A DNA stretch of 64,000 nt from Caenispirillum bisanense (GTDB lineage Bacteria > Pseudomonadota > Alphaproteobacteria > Rhodospirillales > UBA2165), in contig CAMDWJ010000015.1 in the NCBI GenBank assembly GCA_945877815.1, forward strand, positions 1 to 64,000, in the 5' to 3' direction. Of this stretch, positions 8,797 through 17,318 are shown piece by piece (within the stretch, counting starts at the first letter, position 1; the number at the start of each line of letters is the position of its first letter). The notes beneath the pieces were generated by a model. That model was not told where the DNA came from. It searched no databases and saw nothing but the letters and a program-made list of their open reading frames with translations. The position numbers and the translations under genes are program-made.

Positions 8797-10365
8797 ATGA
8801 AATCGCAAATCGGTATAAATGGGAAATCGCGCCTAGGTAAATCGCCTACTGGCATAGCCTTGGCGGTCCTGATGGCCTTCGCGGCCGGGGTGTTGGGTAC
8901 GAGCGACGCGCCGTGGCTCGAAACTCTCAAATCGACGACCATTTTGACCAGCCCGGCGCATGCGCAGACCGCGCCTGCCATGACGCAAGCCCTAGCACCC
9001 GTGAATATTGCCGACGTCGTTCAGCGTGTCGGCCCGGCGGTCGTGACGATCCACGTAACGCAAAAGGTCGATGCTGGCCCTCAGGCAGGACTGCCGGATG
9101 GCACGCCGTTCGATGAATTCTTCCGGCGCTTTTTCGAGGGGCAGCCGGGTGGTGTTCCGCCGCAGTTTCGGGGCGAACGAGTCCCGCGTGAGAAATCGGC
9201 CCCTCAGCAACGCAAGATTGTTGCTCTGGGTTCGGGCTTCATCATCGACAAGTCGGGCAAGATCGTGACCAACAATCATGTGGTCGAGGACGCCGACGAG
9301 ATTTCGGTCGAATTGTCCGATGGCCGCAAGATGAAGGCGGAATTGATCGGGCGCGACGAAAAGACAGATTTAGCGCTCCTCAAGGTCGCGGCGAAGGACG
9401 ATCTGCCGACCATCGCGTTCGGCGATTCCGATCCGGTGCGCGTCGGCGAATGGGTGGTGGCGCTCGGCAATCCGTTCGGCGTCGGTCAGACTGCGACCGC
9501 CGGCATCATCTCGGCGCATCACCGCAATATCGGCGCCGGCCCGTATGACGATTTCCTGCAGCTCGACGCCTCGATCAACCGCGGCAATTCGGGCGGCCCG
9601 ACCGTCAACCTCAAGGGTGAGGTGATCGGTATCAATACCGCGATCTTCTCCCCGTCTGGCGGCAGCGTCGGTATCGGCTTCGCGATCCCATCCAACCTCG
9701 CAAAACAGATCATCGCGTCCCTGGCCGACAGCGGAACCGTCGAGCGCGGCTGGCTCGGCGTTCAGATCCAAGAAGTCACCGAGGAGATCGCCGACAGCCT
9801 CAATCTGAAAGAGTCCAAGGGCGCGCTTGTCTCCAAGGTCGAGCCGAACAGCCCGGCGGCGGCGGGCAAGCTGGTAGCGGGTGACGTCATCACGGCGGTC
9901 AACGGCACGACGATCGGCAGCGTGCGCGATCTGCCGCGCATTATCGCCAATCTGAAGGCCGGCGAGAGCGGCAAGTTCGCCGTCTGGCGTGAGGGCAAGG
10001 AGCAAACCGTGTCGGTGAAAATCGGCAAGGTTCCGAGCGCCCAGGAAGTGGCCAAGGCGTCGCGTACCGACGGCGGTGCCGCCGGAATGCAATTGGGCGC
10101 GCTCAACCCGCAGCAGCGTCAAAAATTGGGTCTGCCCGAAGGCGGCGTGGTGGTGACGAACGTGGCACCTAATAGCCCGGCGGCTGAATCAGGTCTCGAC
10201 CAGGGCGATGTAATCGTTCAGGTCGGCCGCCAATTGGTCTCGACCCCCGAGGATGTGGCGACACAGTTCGCCGCCGCCCAAAAGGCGCAGACCAAGACAA
10301 TTCTGCTTCGCGTGCTCAACGAGCGCGGCACCCGGTTCGTGCCGCTGCAGCTTGGCAAAGCGTAA
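8797..10365 (+). CDS. Do-family periplasmic serine endoprotease (DegP/DegQ type)
   Basis: A 522-residue envelope quality-control protease. A signal peptide ends near SPAHAQTAP (about residue 55). The trypsin-like domain has the triad H161 (NNHVVED), D191 (KTDLALL) and S265 (RGNSGGP). Two PDZ domains follow: GWLGVQIQEV to about residue 405, and one ending at the C-terminus. AGAGGAGAGACAG before the ATG supports this start. A perfect terminator follows. The next genes encode a two-component system, an arrangement often seen with envelope-stress proteases in proteobacteria, though regulation is not shown by the sequence. Confidence 0.9.
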   Translation: MKSQIGINGKSRLGKSPTGIALAVLMAFAAGVLGTSDAPWLETLKSTTILTSPAHAQTAPAMTQALAPVNIADVVQRVGPAVVTIHVTQKVDAGPQAGLPDGTPFDEFFRRFFEGQPGGVPPQFRGERVPREKSAPQQRKIVALGSGFIIDKSGKIVTNNHVVEDADEISVELSDGRKMKAELIGRDEKTDLALLKVAAKDDLPTIAFGDSDPVRVGEWVVALGNPFGVGQTATAGIISAHHRNIGAGPYDDFLQLDASINRGNSGGPTVNLKGEVIGINTAIFSPSGGSVGIGFAIPSNLAKQIIASLADSGTVERGWLGVQIQEVTEEIADSLNLKESKGALVSKVEPNSPAAAGKLVAGDVITAVNGTTIGSVRDLPRIIANLKAGESGKFAVWREGKEQTVSVKIGKVPSAQEVAKASRTDGGAAGMQLGALNPQQRQKLGLPEGGVVVTNVAPNSPAAESGLDQGDVIVQVGRQLVSTPEDVATQFAAAQKAQTKTILLRVLNERGTRFVPLQLGKA

Positions 10366-10391
10366 GCATTCCAAGTTTTTCCCTGTAAACT

Positions 10392-10436
10392 CGGCCCCAT
10401 CCTTCAATGTCGGTGTTTGATGGGGCCGGTTTTTTT
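10392..10436 (+). terminator. Rho-independent terminator after the Do protease gene
   Basis: A perfect 10 bp stem CGGCCCCATC/GATGGGGCCG with a 17-base loop is followed by GTTTTTTT. It ends the protease transcript and separates it from the regulator gene that starts at 10488. Confidence 0.9.
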
Positions 10437-10487
10437 GCACCCGTCATCGGCCTGTCGAAGCCCGCAGGTGTGGTCTATTCTTCGCTC

Positions 10488-11165
10488 ATGCGCATTCTCG
10501 TCATCGAAGACGACCGGCAGGCCTCCGCCTATATGGTCAAGGGATTGGCCGAAAGCGGCCATACCGCTGACAACGCCGCCGACGGCGAGGAAGGCTATGA
10601 GATGGCCTCGCACGGCGATTACGACGTTCTCGTCGTCGACCGCATGCTGCCGAAGCTCGACGGTCTGAAGCTAGTCGGGCAATTGCGGGCAGAGGGCCTG
10701 CGTACGCCGATCCTGTTCCTCAGCGCGCTCGGCGATGTAGACGACCGCGTCAAAGGTTTGCGCGCGGGTGGCGACGACTATCTCGTCAAACCCTACGCAT
10801 TCTCTGAACTGCTTGCGCGCATCGAGGCCTTGGCGCGGCGCCGGAACCCGGCTGAGGTCGAATCCAAGCTCAAGGTCGCAGATCTCGAACTCGATTGCTT
10901 GACCCGACGCGTGATTCGCTCGGGGCGCGATATTGCGTTGCAGCCGCGCGAATTCCGTCTGCTCGAATATCTCATGCGCAATGCCGGACATGTCGTCACC
11001 CGGACCATGCTGCTGGAACATGTGTGGGACTATCATTTCGATCCGCAAACCAACGTGATCGACGTGCACATCAGCCGCCTACGCGCCAAGATCGACCGCG
11101 ACTTCGAAACGCCTTTGCTGCACACCGTGCGCGGCGCCGGATATTGCCTCCGTGACTCTTTTTAG
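10488..11165 (+). CDS. OmpR-family response regulator
   Basis: A 225-residue transcription factor. The receiver domain has the acidic pocket (VIEDD near residue 6), the phosphorylated Asp in VVDRMLPKLDG (about 51) and Lys in YLVKPYAF. The C-terminal winged helix contains LQPREFRLLEYLMRNAGHVVTRTMLLEHVWDYHFDP and VIDVHISRLRAKID, as in the PcoR/CusR branch of the OmpR family. The start at 10488 removes a non-conserved upstream extension. Its stop overlaps the GTG start of the kinase gene by 14 bp. Confidence 0.9.
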   Translation: MRILVIEDDRQASAYMVKGLAESGHTADNAADGEEGYEMASHGDYDVLVVDRMLPKLDGLKLVGQLRAEGLRTPILFLSALGDVDDRVKGLRAGGDDYLVKPYAFSELLARIEALARRRNPAEVESKLKVADLELDCLTRRVIRSGRDIALQPREFRLLEYLMRNAGHVVTRTMLLEHVWDYHFDPQTNVIDVHISRLRAKIDRDFETPLLHTVRGAGYCLRDSF

Positions 11166-12549
11166 ACTCCTTCGCACGACGACGTTCCGGCTGGCGCTGC
11201 TGTATCTCGCGCTGTTCCTGGTCTCGGTGCTTGTCTTGCTGAGCTTCGTCTATTGGACGACGGCCGGCGTGGCGACGCGTCAAACCGACGAAACGATCCA
11301 GGCCGAGGTTACCGGGCTCGCCGAGCAATATCGCCTGCGCGGCCTGGGCGGCCTGTCGGACATCGTCACCGAGCGCAGCCGCAACCAGCGCTACAGCCTC
11401 TACTTGCTCACTGGGCCCGGAGGCTTCGCGCTGGCCGGCAACCTGACTGCGTGGCCCGAAGCGAAGGAAGACGTGCTGGGCTGGCTCGATTTCGAATATC
11501 GCCGTCAGGTTGGCGGCGAAGCCGAGACGCATCACGCGCGCGCGCGCCATCTGACGCTCGGCAGCGATTTCAATTTGCTCGTCGGACGTGACATCGAGGA
11601 ACGTCAACGCATCGAACAAGCCCTGCGCGTCAGCCTCGCCTGGGCGGTGGCCCTGACCCTTGGGCTCGGCTTGCTGGGCGGCATCTTGTTCAGCCGTAAT
11701 GTACTGGCGCGGATCGAAACGATCACGCGCACCGCACGTGATATCATGGCGGGTGATTTGCACCGGCGCGTGCCGCGCAACGGATCGGACGACGAGATCG
11801 ATCGGCTCGCCGCCAGCCTCAACTACATGTTTGACGAGATCGAGCGCCTCGTGACCTCGATGCGCGAGGTGACGGACAATATCGCTCCCGATCTGCGCTC
11901 GCCCCTGAACCGCATGCGCAACCGTCTCGAAGTTACCTTGATGCGCGATGCGGACGTCGCCGAATACCGCGCGGCCTTGGACGAGACAGTAGCTGACGTT
12001 GCCGCGCTGCTGGATACTTTCAACGCGCTTCTCGCCATTGCACGCGCGGAAGCCGGGCGTCCCGAGGGGGCGGCCTTGCCGTTCGATCTGTCCGCCGCCG
12101 TCGTCGATATGGTCGAATTGTACGAGCCGGTGGCCGAGGAAAAATCGATCGCTTTGTCCCGCGATATTGCCGCCGGCGTGACGCTGACAGGACATCGCCA
12201 ACTGATCAGTCAGGCGTTCGGCAATCTGATCGACAATGCGATCAAATATACCCCGGCTAATGGCACCGTTTCGGTTGTGGTGCGGCGAGTCGGAATAGGG
12301 TGTGAATTGATCGTCGCCGATACCGGTCCGGGCATCCCCGAGGCGGACCGCGAGCGCGTACTCGACCGGTTCGTGCGATTGGAGGCCTCGCGCAATTCGC
12401 CCGGCAGCGGCCTCGGCTTGAGCCTCGTACGTGCGGTGGCGCGGCTGCATTGCGCCGAACTGGCGCTTGGGGATAATCTGCCGGGCTTGCGTGTCACCTT
12501 GCGATTCCCGGCCGATGCGTTGGTCCATAGGACAATAAGCCCGCCATGA
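11152..12549 (+). CDS. Sensor histidine kinase homologue lacking the phosphoacceptor His
   Basis: A 465-residue membrane sensor with a GTG start inside the regulator gene. It has TM1 (about residues 12-34), a periplasmic domain of about 130 residues, TM2 (about 161-182), HAMP, an HisKA-type helix and an HATPase_c domain with the N box (FGNLIDNAIKYTP), G1 (VADTGPGIPEADRE) and G2 (GSGLGLSLV). In the H box the expected IAHDLRSPL reads IAPDLRSPL: codon CCC at 11887-11889, residue 246, gives Pro for His. All other boxes look intact. Autophosphorylation at the normal site should not be possible. The stop overlaps the next gene by 4 bp. Confidence 0.85.
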   Translation: MTLFRLLRTTTFRLALLYLALFLVSVLVLLSFVYWTTAGVATRQTDETIQAEVTGLAEQYRLRGLGGLSDIVTERSRNQRYSLYLLTGPGGFALAGNLTAWPEAKEDVLGWLDFEYRRQVGGEAETHHARARHLTLGSDFNLLVGRDIEERQRIEQALRVSLAWAVALTLGLGLLGGILFSRNVLARIETITRTARDIMAGDLHRRVPRNGSDDEIDRLAASLNYMFDEIERLVTSMREVTDNIAPDLRSPLNRMRNRLEVTLMRDADVAEYRAALDETVADVAALLDTFNALLAIARAEAGRPEGAALPFDLSAAVVDMVELYEPVAEEKSIALSRDIAAGVTLTGHRQLISQAFGNLIDNAIKYTPANGTVSVVVRRVGIGCELIVADTGPGIPEADRERVLDRFVRLEASRNSPGSGLGLSLVRAVARLHCAELALGDNLPGLRVTLRFPADALVHRTISPP

Positions 12550-13445
12550 CAGACATTCCGTTCAATCGCGATTTCAAATGCGAATATGACGTCATTGAGG
12601 ACGTGGCGCCGAATCTGCGCCGGATCGTTGCGACCAATCGCAGCCCCTTCACCTGGACCGGTACCGGCACCTATATCGTCGGGCGCGGAAAGGTCGCGGT
12701 CATCGATGCCGGCCCGATCATCCCAGAGCATGTCGCGTCCCTCATCCGTGAGCTGACCGGCGAGACCGTGACGCATCAGTTGATCACCCACACCCATCAG
12801 GATCATTCTCCGGCCGCCCGTCCGCTCAAGGATGCGACCGGTGCGCCGACCTACGGTTACGGGCCGCACGGGGCTGGGCGCTTCGAACAGGGTATTGCCG
12901 TCGAGGCTGGCGGCGATCAGGACTTCGTGCCCGATTTCACCGTGCGCGACGGCGATGTTATCGAAGGCGACGGCTGGTCCTTCGAATGTGTCTACACGCC
13001 GGGCCATACCTCCAACCATATTTGTTACAAATGGCGCGAGGCGGATGCGCTGTTCACAGGCGATCACGTTATGGGCTGGTCGACGACCGTTGTTTCGCCG
13101 CCGGACGGCGACATGGGCGAATATATCGCGAGCCTGCGCAAGCTGTTGGCGCGCGACGACGCCACCTACTATCCGACCCATGCGGGTGCGATCCGCGATC
13201 CCAAACCTTTCGTCGGTGCGCTCATCGAACATCGCCTGGAACGCGAACAGCAGATTTTGGATTGCCTGAAGCGCGGCAAGGGATCGATCGCCGATATGGT
13301 GGAAGATATTTACGTCGGTTTGAATCCGAACCTGATCGGCTCGGCGAGCCGCTCGGTTTTTTCGCACATCGTGGACCTCGCGGATCGGGGCAAGGTGACG
13401 GCCGACCGCGCCCTTTCCATCGACGCGCGCTACCGCTTGAGCTAA
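12546..13445 (+). CDS. Metallo-beta-lactamase-fold hydrolase (LACTB2-like)
   Basis: A 299-residue cytoplasmic metallohydrolase. The metal motif THTHQDHSPAA (HxHxDH) is at about residues 80-88, with the later ligands in VYTPGHTSNH and FTGDHVMGW. The C-terminal winged helix-like part (GSIADMVEDIYVG) is typical of LACTB2-type members, which include RNases and thioester hydrolases. Substrate unknown. The ATGA overlap with the kinase stop makes it the third cistron of the regulator operon, perhaps a quirk of placement. Confidence 0.8.
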   Translation: MTDIPFNRDFKCEYDVIEDVAPNLRRIVATNRSPFTWTGTGTYIVGRGKVAVIDAGPIIPEHVASLIRELTGETVTHQLITHTHQDHSPAARPLKDATGAPTYGYGPHGAGRFEQGIAVEAGGDQDFVPDFTVRDGDVIEGDGWSFECVYTPGHTSNHICYKWREADALFTGDHVMGWSTTVVSPPDGDMGEYIASLRKLLARDDATYYPTHAGAIRDPKPFVGALIEHRLEREQQILDCLKRGKGSIADMVEDIYVGLNPNLIGSASRSVFSHIVDLADRGKVTADRALSIDARYRLS

Positions 13446-13450
13446 GGGCG

Positions 13451-13936
13451 ATGAAGAGGTTTCTCTTCGGTGTCGTGATCGGCGGCTTGCTCGGCACGGG
13501 CTTCGGCGCCGCGCTCATGGTCTTTTTCTATCCGTTCATTTTCTTGTCCGGCATCGTCGCCACGGAATCTTTATCCGATGCCGAGGCCAAAACCCTTCGG
13601 GCCGGCGGCTCCTTCATTCATGCAAATCCGTCCGATCCCATCCATTACGGGATGGGCAAGGTTAGTGTGTTCGACGGCACCGTGCGGCTGGAGTCGGATT
13701 TCGAGGTGGGGCCGGGGCCGAAATACAAGGTGCTGTTGCACACGGCGAAGGGCATCCGCAAAAGCGACGACGTGACGGCGACGCCTTTCATAGATCTCGG
13801 TAGCCTGCGCGCCTTCAAAGGCAGCCAGAACTACTCCGTTCCGGCGGAGGTAAAGCTCGGCGAATATCAAAGCGTGGTGATCTGGTGCGAGGCTTTTGGC
13901 GTATTGATTTCGCCGGCGGAACTGACATTCCGTTAA
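13451..13936 (+). CDS. DM13-domain membrane-anchored protein
   Basis: A 161-residue protein with an N-terminal membrane anchor or signal (MKRFLFGVVIGGLLGTGFGAA, extending to about residue 36) and a DM13 domain: GKVSVFDGTVRLESDFEVGP, the YKVLLHT strand, LGSLRAFKGSQNYSVP and VVIWCEAFGVLISPAELT. DM13 domains are proposed to have a redox role through a conserved Cys near the end, which is present here (IWCEAF). The start lies 5 bp after the preceding stop, so it is probably co-transcribed with the upstream genes. Confidence 0.75.
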   Translation: MKRFLFGVVIGGLLGTGFGAALMVFFYPFIFLSGIVATESLSDAEAKTLRAGGSFIHANPSDPIHYGMGKVSVFDGTVRLESDFEVGPGPKYKVLLHTAKGIRKSDDVTATPFIDLGSLRAFKGSQNYSVPAEVKLGEYQSVVIWCEAFGVLISPAELTFR

Positions 13937-14310
13937 GGTGACTGGTTCTTGCCGCCTGCGGTGAAGAACAGATCGGCGATATTGGCAGGCGCGAAAATCG
14001 CCTCGCCGATCCAATATCCGACCTCCCCGAGAATCAGATAGACGACGATGCGGACGCCGAAGCGCGTGACCGACGCCAGATTTTTGAGTCCGCTGCCGTC
14101 GGGGCCGAGCACCCAGTACAGTTCGAACGCCCAGATCAAGGCACCCGCTATCAGACCGCGCACGGCGAAGGCGAAGACCAGAAAGGGCGACATTTCCAGC
14201 CGCCCGGAAAGCTGTAGATAGTAGCCGAAGGCGATACCGAGCATTGCGGCGCCCGCGACCATCCGAAGATAGAGCCGCAAGCGGGCACGCGGTGCGATCA
14301 AGCTGGCCAT
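13933..14310 (-). CDS. Small multi-pass membrane protein
   Basis: A 125-residue protein with about four hydrophobic helices (near residues 17-33, 43-64, 86-98 and 103-118) and a basic N-terminus. Layout and motifs such as FELYWVLG resemble the N-terminal membrane part of some alphaproteobacterial adenylate/guanylate cyclases, but no cyclase domain follows, so it may be a stand-alone version. It converges on the DM13 gene with a 4 bp overlap of stops. Confidence 0.5.
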   Translation of the reverse strand: MASLIAPRARLRLYLRMVAGAAMLGIAFGYYLQLSGRLEMSPFLVFAFAVRGLIAGALIWAFELYWVLGPDGSGLKNLASVTRFGVRIVVYLILGEVGYWIGEAIFAPANIADLFFTAGGKNQSP

Positions 14311-14351
14311 ATCCCTGGATTATACTCGAAAAAAAGGTTACGGATTCACCG

Positions 14352-15239
14352 ATGTATTTCAATATTCTTTTCGGCAATATCCCATCGCATTTGTGGGAGA
14401 CGGTGTCCGACTCGGTGCGGATCGTACGCCATGCGCTGAACGGCGCGGGTCTCGAAACGCGGGTCGGCACCAATCAGCTCGACCCCGACGCGATCAACGT
14501 TTTCTTCGATCGATTCTACGAGGATCCGGCTTTTCCGCTTCAATTGAAGGCCGGCGGGGTTCGCTATGGGATCGTCTGCACCGAACTGCTCGGCCTTGAC
14601 GGATCGTGGAACTACGGCGCCGAAGGTCATGTCCCGGATGTCGTGGCGGCTTTTGAGCTTGCCGTGCGCCATGCCGAGTTCGTGTGGTGCTTCCATGACT
14701 ATTCCGTTCCCGCCTGCACCGCATTGAATCCGCGCACCGCCTATCTGCCGCTCGGTTATGTGCCTGAGATCGACACACTGGCGGCCACACCTTGGACGTC
14801 GCGCGATATAGTCCTGTTGTTGTGCGGCATGCCGTCGTTGCGCCGCGATAGCATTTCGAACCAGCTTTCGGAGCAGGGCTTTCGCATGTGTTATCCGGGC
14901 ATTCCGGTGCCCCTGATGATCCGCGATTCGCTGATGGAGCGTGCACGCATCAACCTGTCGGTGCAAAAGACGGATCGTCACGATGTTGTTTCGGTGACGC
15001 GGATCTGCCACTCGATCACCAACCGGGTTCCGCTTCTGCTGGAAACGGTCGATCTCGAAAATCCGTTCACTAAATACTGTCTGATCGCCGAGCCCGGCAG
15101 AGTGGCGGAAACGGCGGCACGGCATCTGCGCGAAACCGACCTTGAGGCCTGGGCCAAGGCGCGCTACGACCAATTCAGGGAAGAAATGCCGATGACGGCT
15201 ATCATGGAGCGCGTGTTGGCTGCGACGCCGGTGGTCTGA
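14352..15239 (+). CDS. Conserved protein of unknown function, possibly glycosyltransferase-like
   Basis: A 295-residue soluble protein starting MYFNILFGNIPSHLWE. The regular pattern of strands and helices (AYLPLGYVPEID, IVLLLCGMPSLRRD, RARINLSVQKTD, RICHSITNRVPLLLET) resembles the C-terminal half of GT-B or CgeB-like glycosyltransferases, where glyph-like segments place a sugar nucleotide. I see no decisive catalytic motif. It stands alone, 22 bp before the thioesterase gene and possibly co-transcribed with it. Confidence 0.5.
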   Translation: MYFNILFGNIPSHLWETVSDSVRIVRHALNGAGLETRVGTNQLDPDAINVFFDRFYEDPAFPLQLKAGGVRYGIVCTELLGLDGSWNYGAEGHVPDVVAAFELAVRHAEFVWCFHDYSVPACTALNPRTAYLPLGYVPEIDTLAATPWTSRDIVLLLCGMPSLRRDSISNQLSEQGFRMCYPGIPVPLMIRDSLMERARINLSVQKTDRHDVVSVTRICHSITNRVPLLLETVDLENPFTKYCLIAEPGRVAETAARHLRETDLEAWAKARYDQFREEMPMTAIMERVLAATPVV

Positions 15240-15261
15240 GCAAAAAATCTAGGGGGCGAGC

Positions 15262-15708
15262 GTGGCGGAAGCAAGCGAAGCGAAACCTTTCGACGGGAAG
15301 AATCGCGCAGTCTATGCGGATTGGACGCGGCATACTATTCGCTACCGCGATCTCGATCCCAACGATCATGTCAACAATGGCTCGATCAACCAGTTCTTCG
15401 AAGATGGACGCGTGCATTTCCGCAATGCGCGGATGGGTGCCGCGACGCTGACCGGCTTCGCGATCGCGCGTTTCGATGCGACCTACCTTTCCGTGCTGAA
15501 TTATCCGGGCGAGGTCGATATCGGCACCGGAGTCATCCGCATCGGTCGGTCGTCCTATGTTCTGGGGCAGGGCGTGTTTTCCGGCGAGCGCTGCATCGCC
15601 ACGGCCGAAGTAGTCACGGTACTGTTCGACCCGGCGACCTCCAAGTCACGGCCATTGCCCGATGAATTGCGTGCCGTGCTCGAAGGGGCGCTGATCCGCG
15701 CCTCATAA
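15262..15708 (+). CDS. Acyl-CoA thioesterase, 4HBT hot-dog family
   Basis: A 148-residue hot-dog protein. YRDLDPNDHVNNGSINQFFEDGRVHF (about residues 30-55) is the 4HBT signature, with the Asp-containing loop and long central helix. The likely job is hydrolysis of short or medium acyl-CoA or aromatic acyl-CoA in the cytoplasm; the substrate is not determined. The start follows AGGGGGCG. It is 14 bp from the oxidoreductase gene, suggesting co-transcription. Confidence 0.75.
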   Translation: MAEASEAKPFDGKNRAVYADWTRHTIRYRDLDPNDHVNNGSINQFFEDGRVHFRNARMGAATLTGFAIARFDATYLSVLNYPGEVDIGTGVIRIGRSSYVLGQGVFSGERCIATAEVVTVLFDPATSKSRPLPDELRAVLEGALIRAS

Positions 15709-15722
15709 AAACAGGGGGCACC

Positions 15723-16727
15723 ATGCCTATTTCCATCGGCGTTTTCGATCACATGGATTCGGGGGATTCTCCCCCGCACGTGCTTTACGAAAATCGTCTC
15801 AAGCTGATCGAAGCCTACGATGCCGCCGGCTTTTACGGCTATCACGTTGCCGAACATCATCAGACCAGCCTCGGCATGGCGCCGTCGCCAGGCCTGTTTT
15901 TGGCGGCCGCCGCCGCGCGAACCAGGCGCATCAAACTCGGGCCGCTGATCTATATCGTTCCGGCCTATTCGCCGCTTCGACTGATCGAAGAAATCTGCAT
16001 GTTGGATCATCTCAGCAAAGGGCGCTTCCAGTTCGGCATGGGCCGTGGGATCTCGCCGTTCGAGACCGCGTTCCATGGCGTGCGGGCGGAAGATTCGCAC
16101 GCCATGTACCGCGAGGCTGTCGACATCGTACTGAAAGGTTTGACCCAGGAAACCCTTAGCCACACTGGCAAATATTGGAGCTACGCCAACGTGCCGATGG
16201 TTCTGCGTCCGTTTCAGGCGCCGCGCCCGCCGCTTTGGTATGGCCCGTCGAACGCTGAGGGTGCCGCGATGGCGGCCGAACGCAAGTTGAATATCGTCAT
16301 CAATAACCCGCGTGGTCTGGCGCGCGCCATCAACGATGCCTATCTTGAATCCTACACCAAGACGCATGGCGCCGGGGGCAAGCCGATGATGGGGCTGGTG
16401 CGCCATCTGTTCATCGGTGAGACGGATGAAGAGGCGCTTCGCATTGCGACGCCCGCCTATCGGCGCTGGAAACTCAGCCATGTCGAATTATGGCGCAGGA
16501 TGGGAACCGACAATCACTTATGGCCGGAACAGCTCGATGAGGCCATCGCCAAGGACGGGGCCATCGTTGGCTCGCCTGAGACGGTCGCGAACGAAATCAA
16601 CGATGCGATGAAAGTAAGCGGTTGCAACTACCTGGTCGGGCGGTTTGCCTTCGGCAATATGAGCTACCAGGATACCCGCCAATCGGTGGACTTGTTCATC
16701 AAGGACGTGATGCCCAACATCGTGTGA
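15723..16727 (+). CDS. LLM-class flavin-dependent oxidoreductase
   Basis: A 334-residue luciferase-like TIM-barrel flavoprotein. Features include the EHHQTSLGMAPSPGLFLAAAAARTRRIKLG segment (FMN/F420-facing strands), the LDHLSKGRFQFGMGRGISP motif (about residues 98-116), RPPLWYGPSN, and a C-terminal GSPETVANEINDAMKVSGCNYLVGRFAFG. These are generally FMN-dependent monooxygenases or reductases; no specific substrate is suggested. An ATG with AACAGGGGGC upstream is used. Confidence 0.8.
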   Translation: MPISIGVFDHMDSGDSPPHVLYENRLKLIEAYDAAGFYGYHVAEHHQTSLGMAPSPGLFLAAAAARTRRIKLGPLIYIVPAYSPLRLIEEICMLDHLSKGRFQFGMGRGISPFETAFHGVRAEDSHAMYREAVDIVLKGLTQETLSHTGKYWSYANVPMVLRPFQAPRPPLWYGPSNAEGAAMAAERKLNIVINNPRGLARAINDAYLESYTKTHGAGGKPMMGLVRHLFIGETDEEALRIATPAYRRWKLSHVELWRRMGTDNHLWPEQLDEAIAKDGAIVGSPETVANEINDAMKVSGCNYLVGRFAFGNMSYQDTRQSVDLFIKDVMPNIV

Positions 16728-16748
16728 ACCAAGCAAGGAGGATAAAGC

Positions 16749-17309
16749 ATGGATGTCATCGATATCATCAAAACGCGACGCGAGCCGGCGAAACTGACCG
16801 ATCCGGTGCCGTCGGACGATTTGTTGAGTGCGGCTTTCACGGCCGCGGCCACCGCGCCCGATCACAAGATGCTTCGCCCCTGGCGCTTCATGAAGATCGC
16901 GGGCGAGGCGCGCAAGGATTTCGGCGAGTTGATGGCCAAATCGCTCAAGGCCCGCATGCCCGACGCGGATGCCGGGGCGATCGAGCGCGAGAAGACGAAA
17001 GCCCTGCGTGCACCGCTGATCGTGGTCGCGACCGCGACGATCAAGCCGGGCGCCCCCGAGGTCGAACAGCTTTTGGCGGCGGGTGCTGCGGTCCAGAACT
17101 TCACCCTGGCGCTGCACGGCTCCGGGTTCGGCTCGTTCTGGCGCACCGGCGAAGCGGCCTACGATCCGATCGTGAAACAGGGATTGGGGCTGGCGCCCGA
17201 GGACCACATCGTCGGATTCCTCTATGTCGGCACGGTGGGTGCGATGGGACCGGAAAAGAAACGCCAGACCGCTCCGGAGATCGTCAGCACCTGGACGGCG
17301 GCGCGCTGA
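16749..17309 (+). CDS. Nitroreductase-family protein (YdjA-like)
   Basis: A 186-residue FMN enzyme. The N-terminus VIDIIKTRREPAKLTDPVPSDDLL carries the Arg pair that binds FMN phosphate; TAPDHKMLRPWRFMKI and the GSFWRTG region follow the short YdjA-type pattern. Such proteins use NAD(P)H to reduce nitroaromatics or unknown metabolites. CAAGGAGGATAAAGC is an ideal ribosome-binding site for this start. It is the last gene of the 14.4-17.3 kb run, ending 9 bp before a converging gene. Confidence 0.8.
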   Translation: MDVIDIIKTRREPAKLTDPVPSDDLLSAAFTAAATAPDHKMLRPWRFMKIAGEARKDFGELMAKSLKARMPDADAGAIEREKTKALRAPLIVVATATIKPGAPEVEQLLAAGAAVQNFTLALHGSGFGSFWRTGEAAYDPIVKQGLGLAPEDHIVGFLYVGTVGAMGPEKKRQTAPEIVSTWTAAR

Positions 17310-17318
17310 GCCGCCTGT

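Noticed and set aside
11071..12528. Long open frame of 485 codons on the minus strand opposite the sensor kinase gene
   Set aside because: Composition is typical of an antisense frame in GC-rich DNA (Arg, Ala, Asp and Gln rich, no family motif), while the plus strand encodes a clear kinase.
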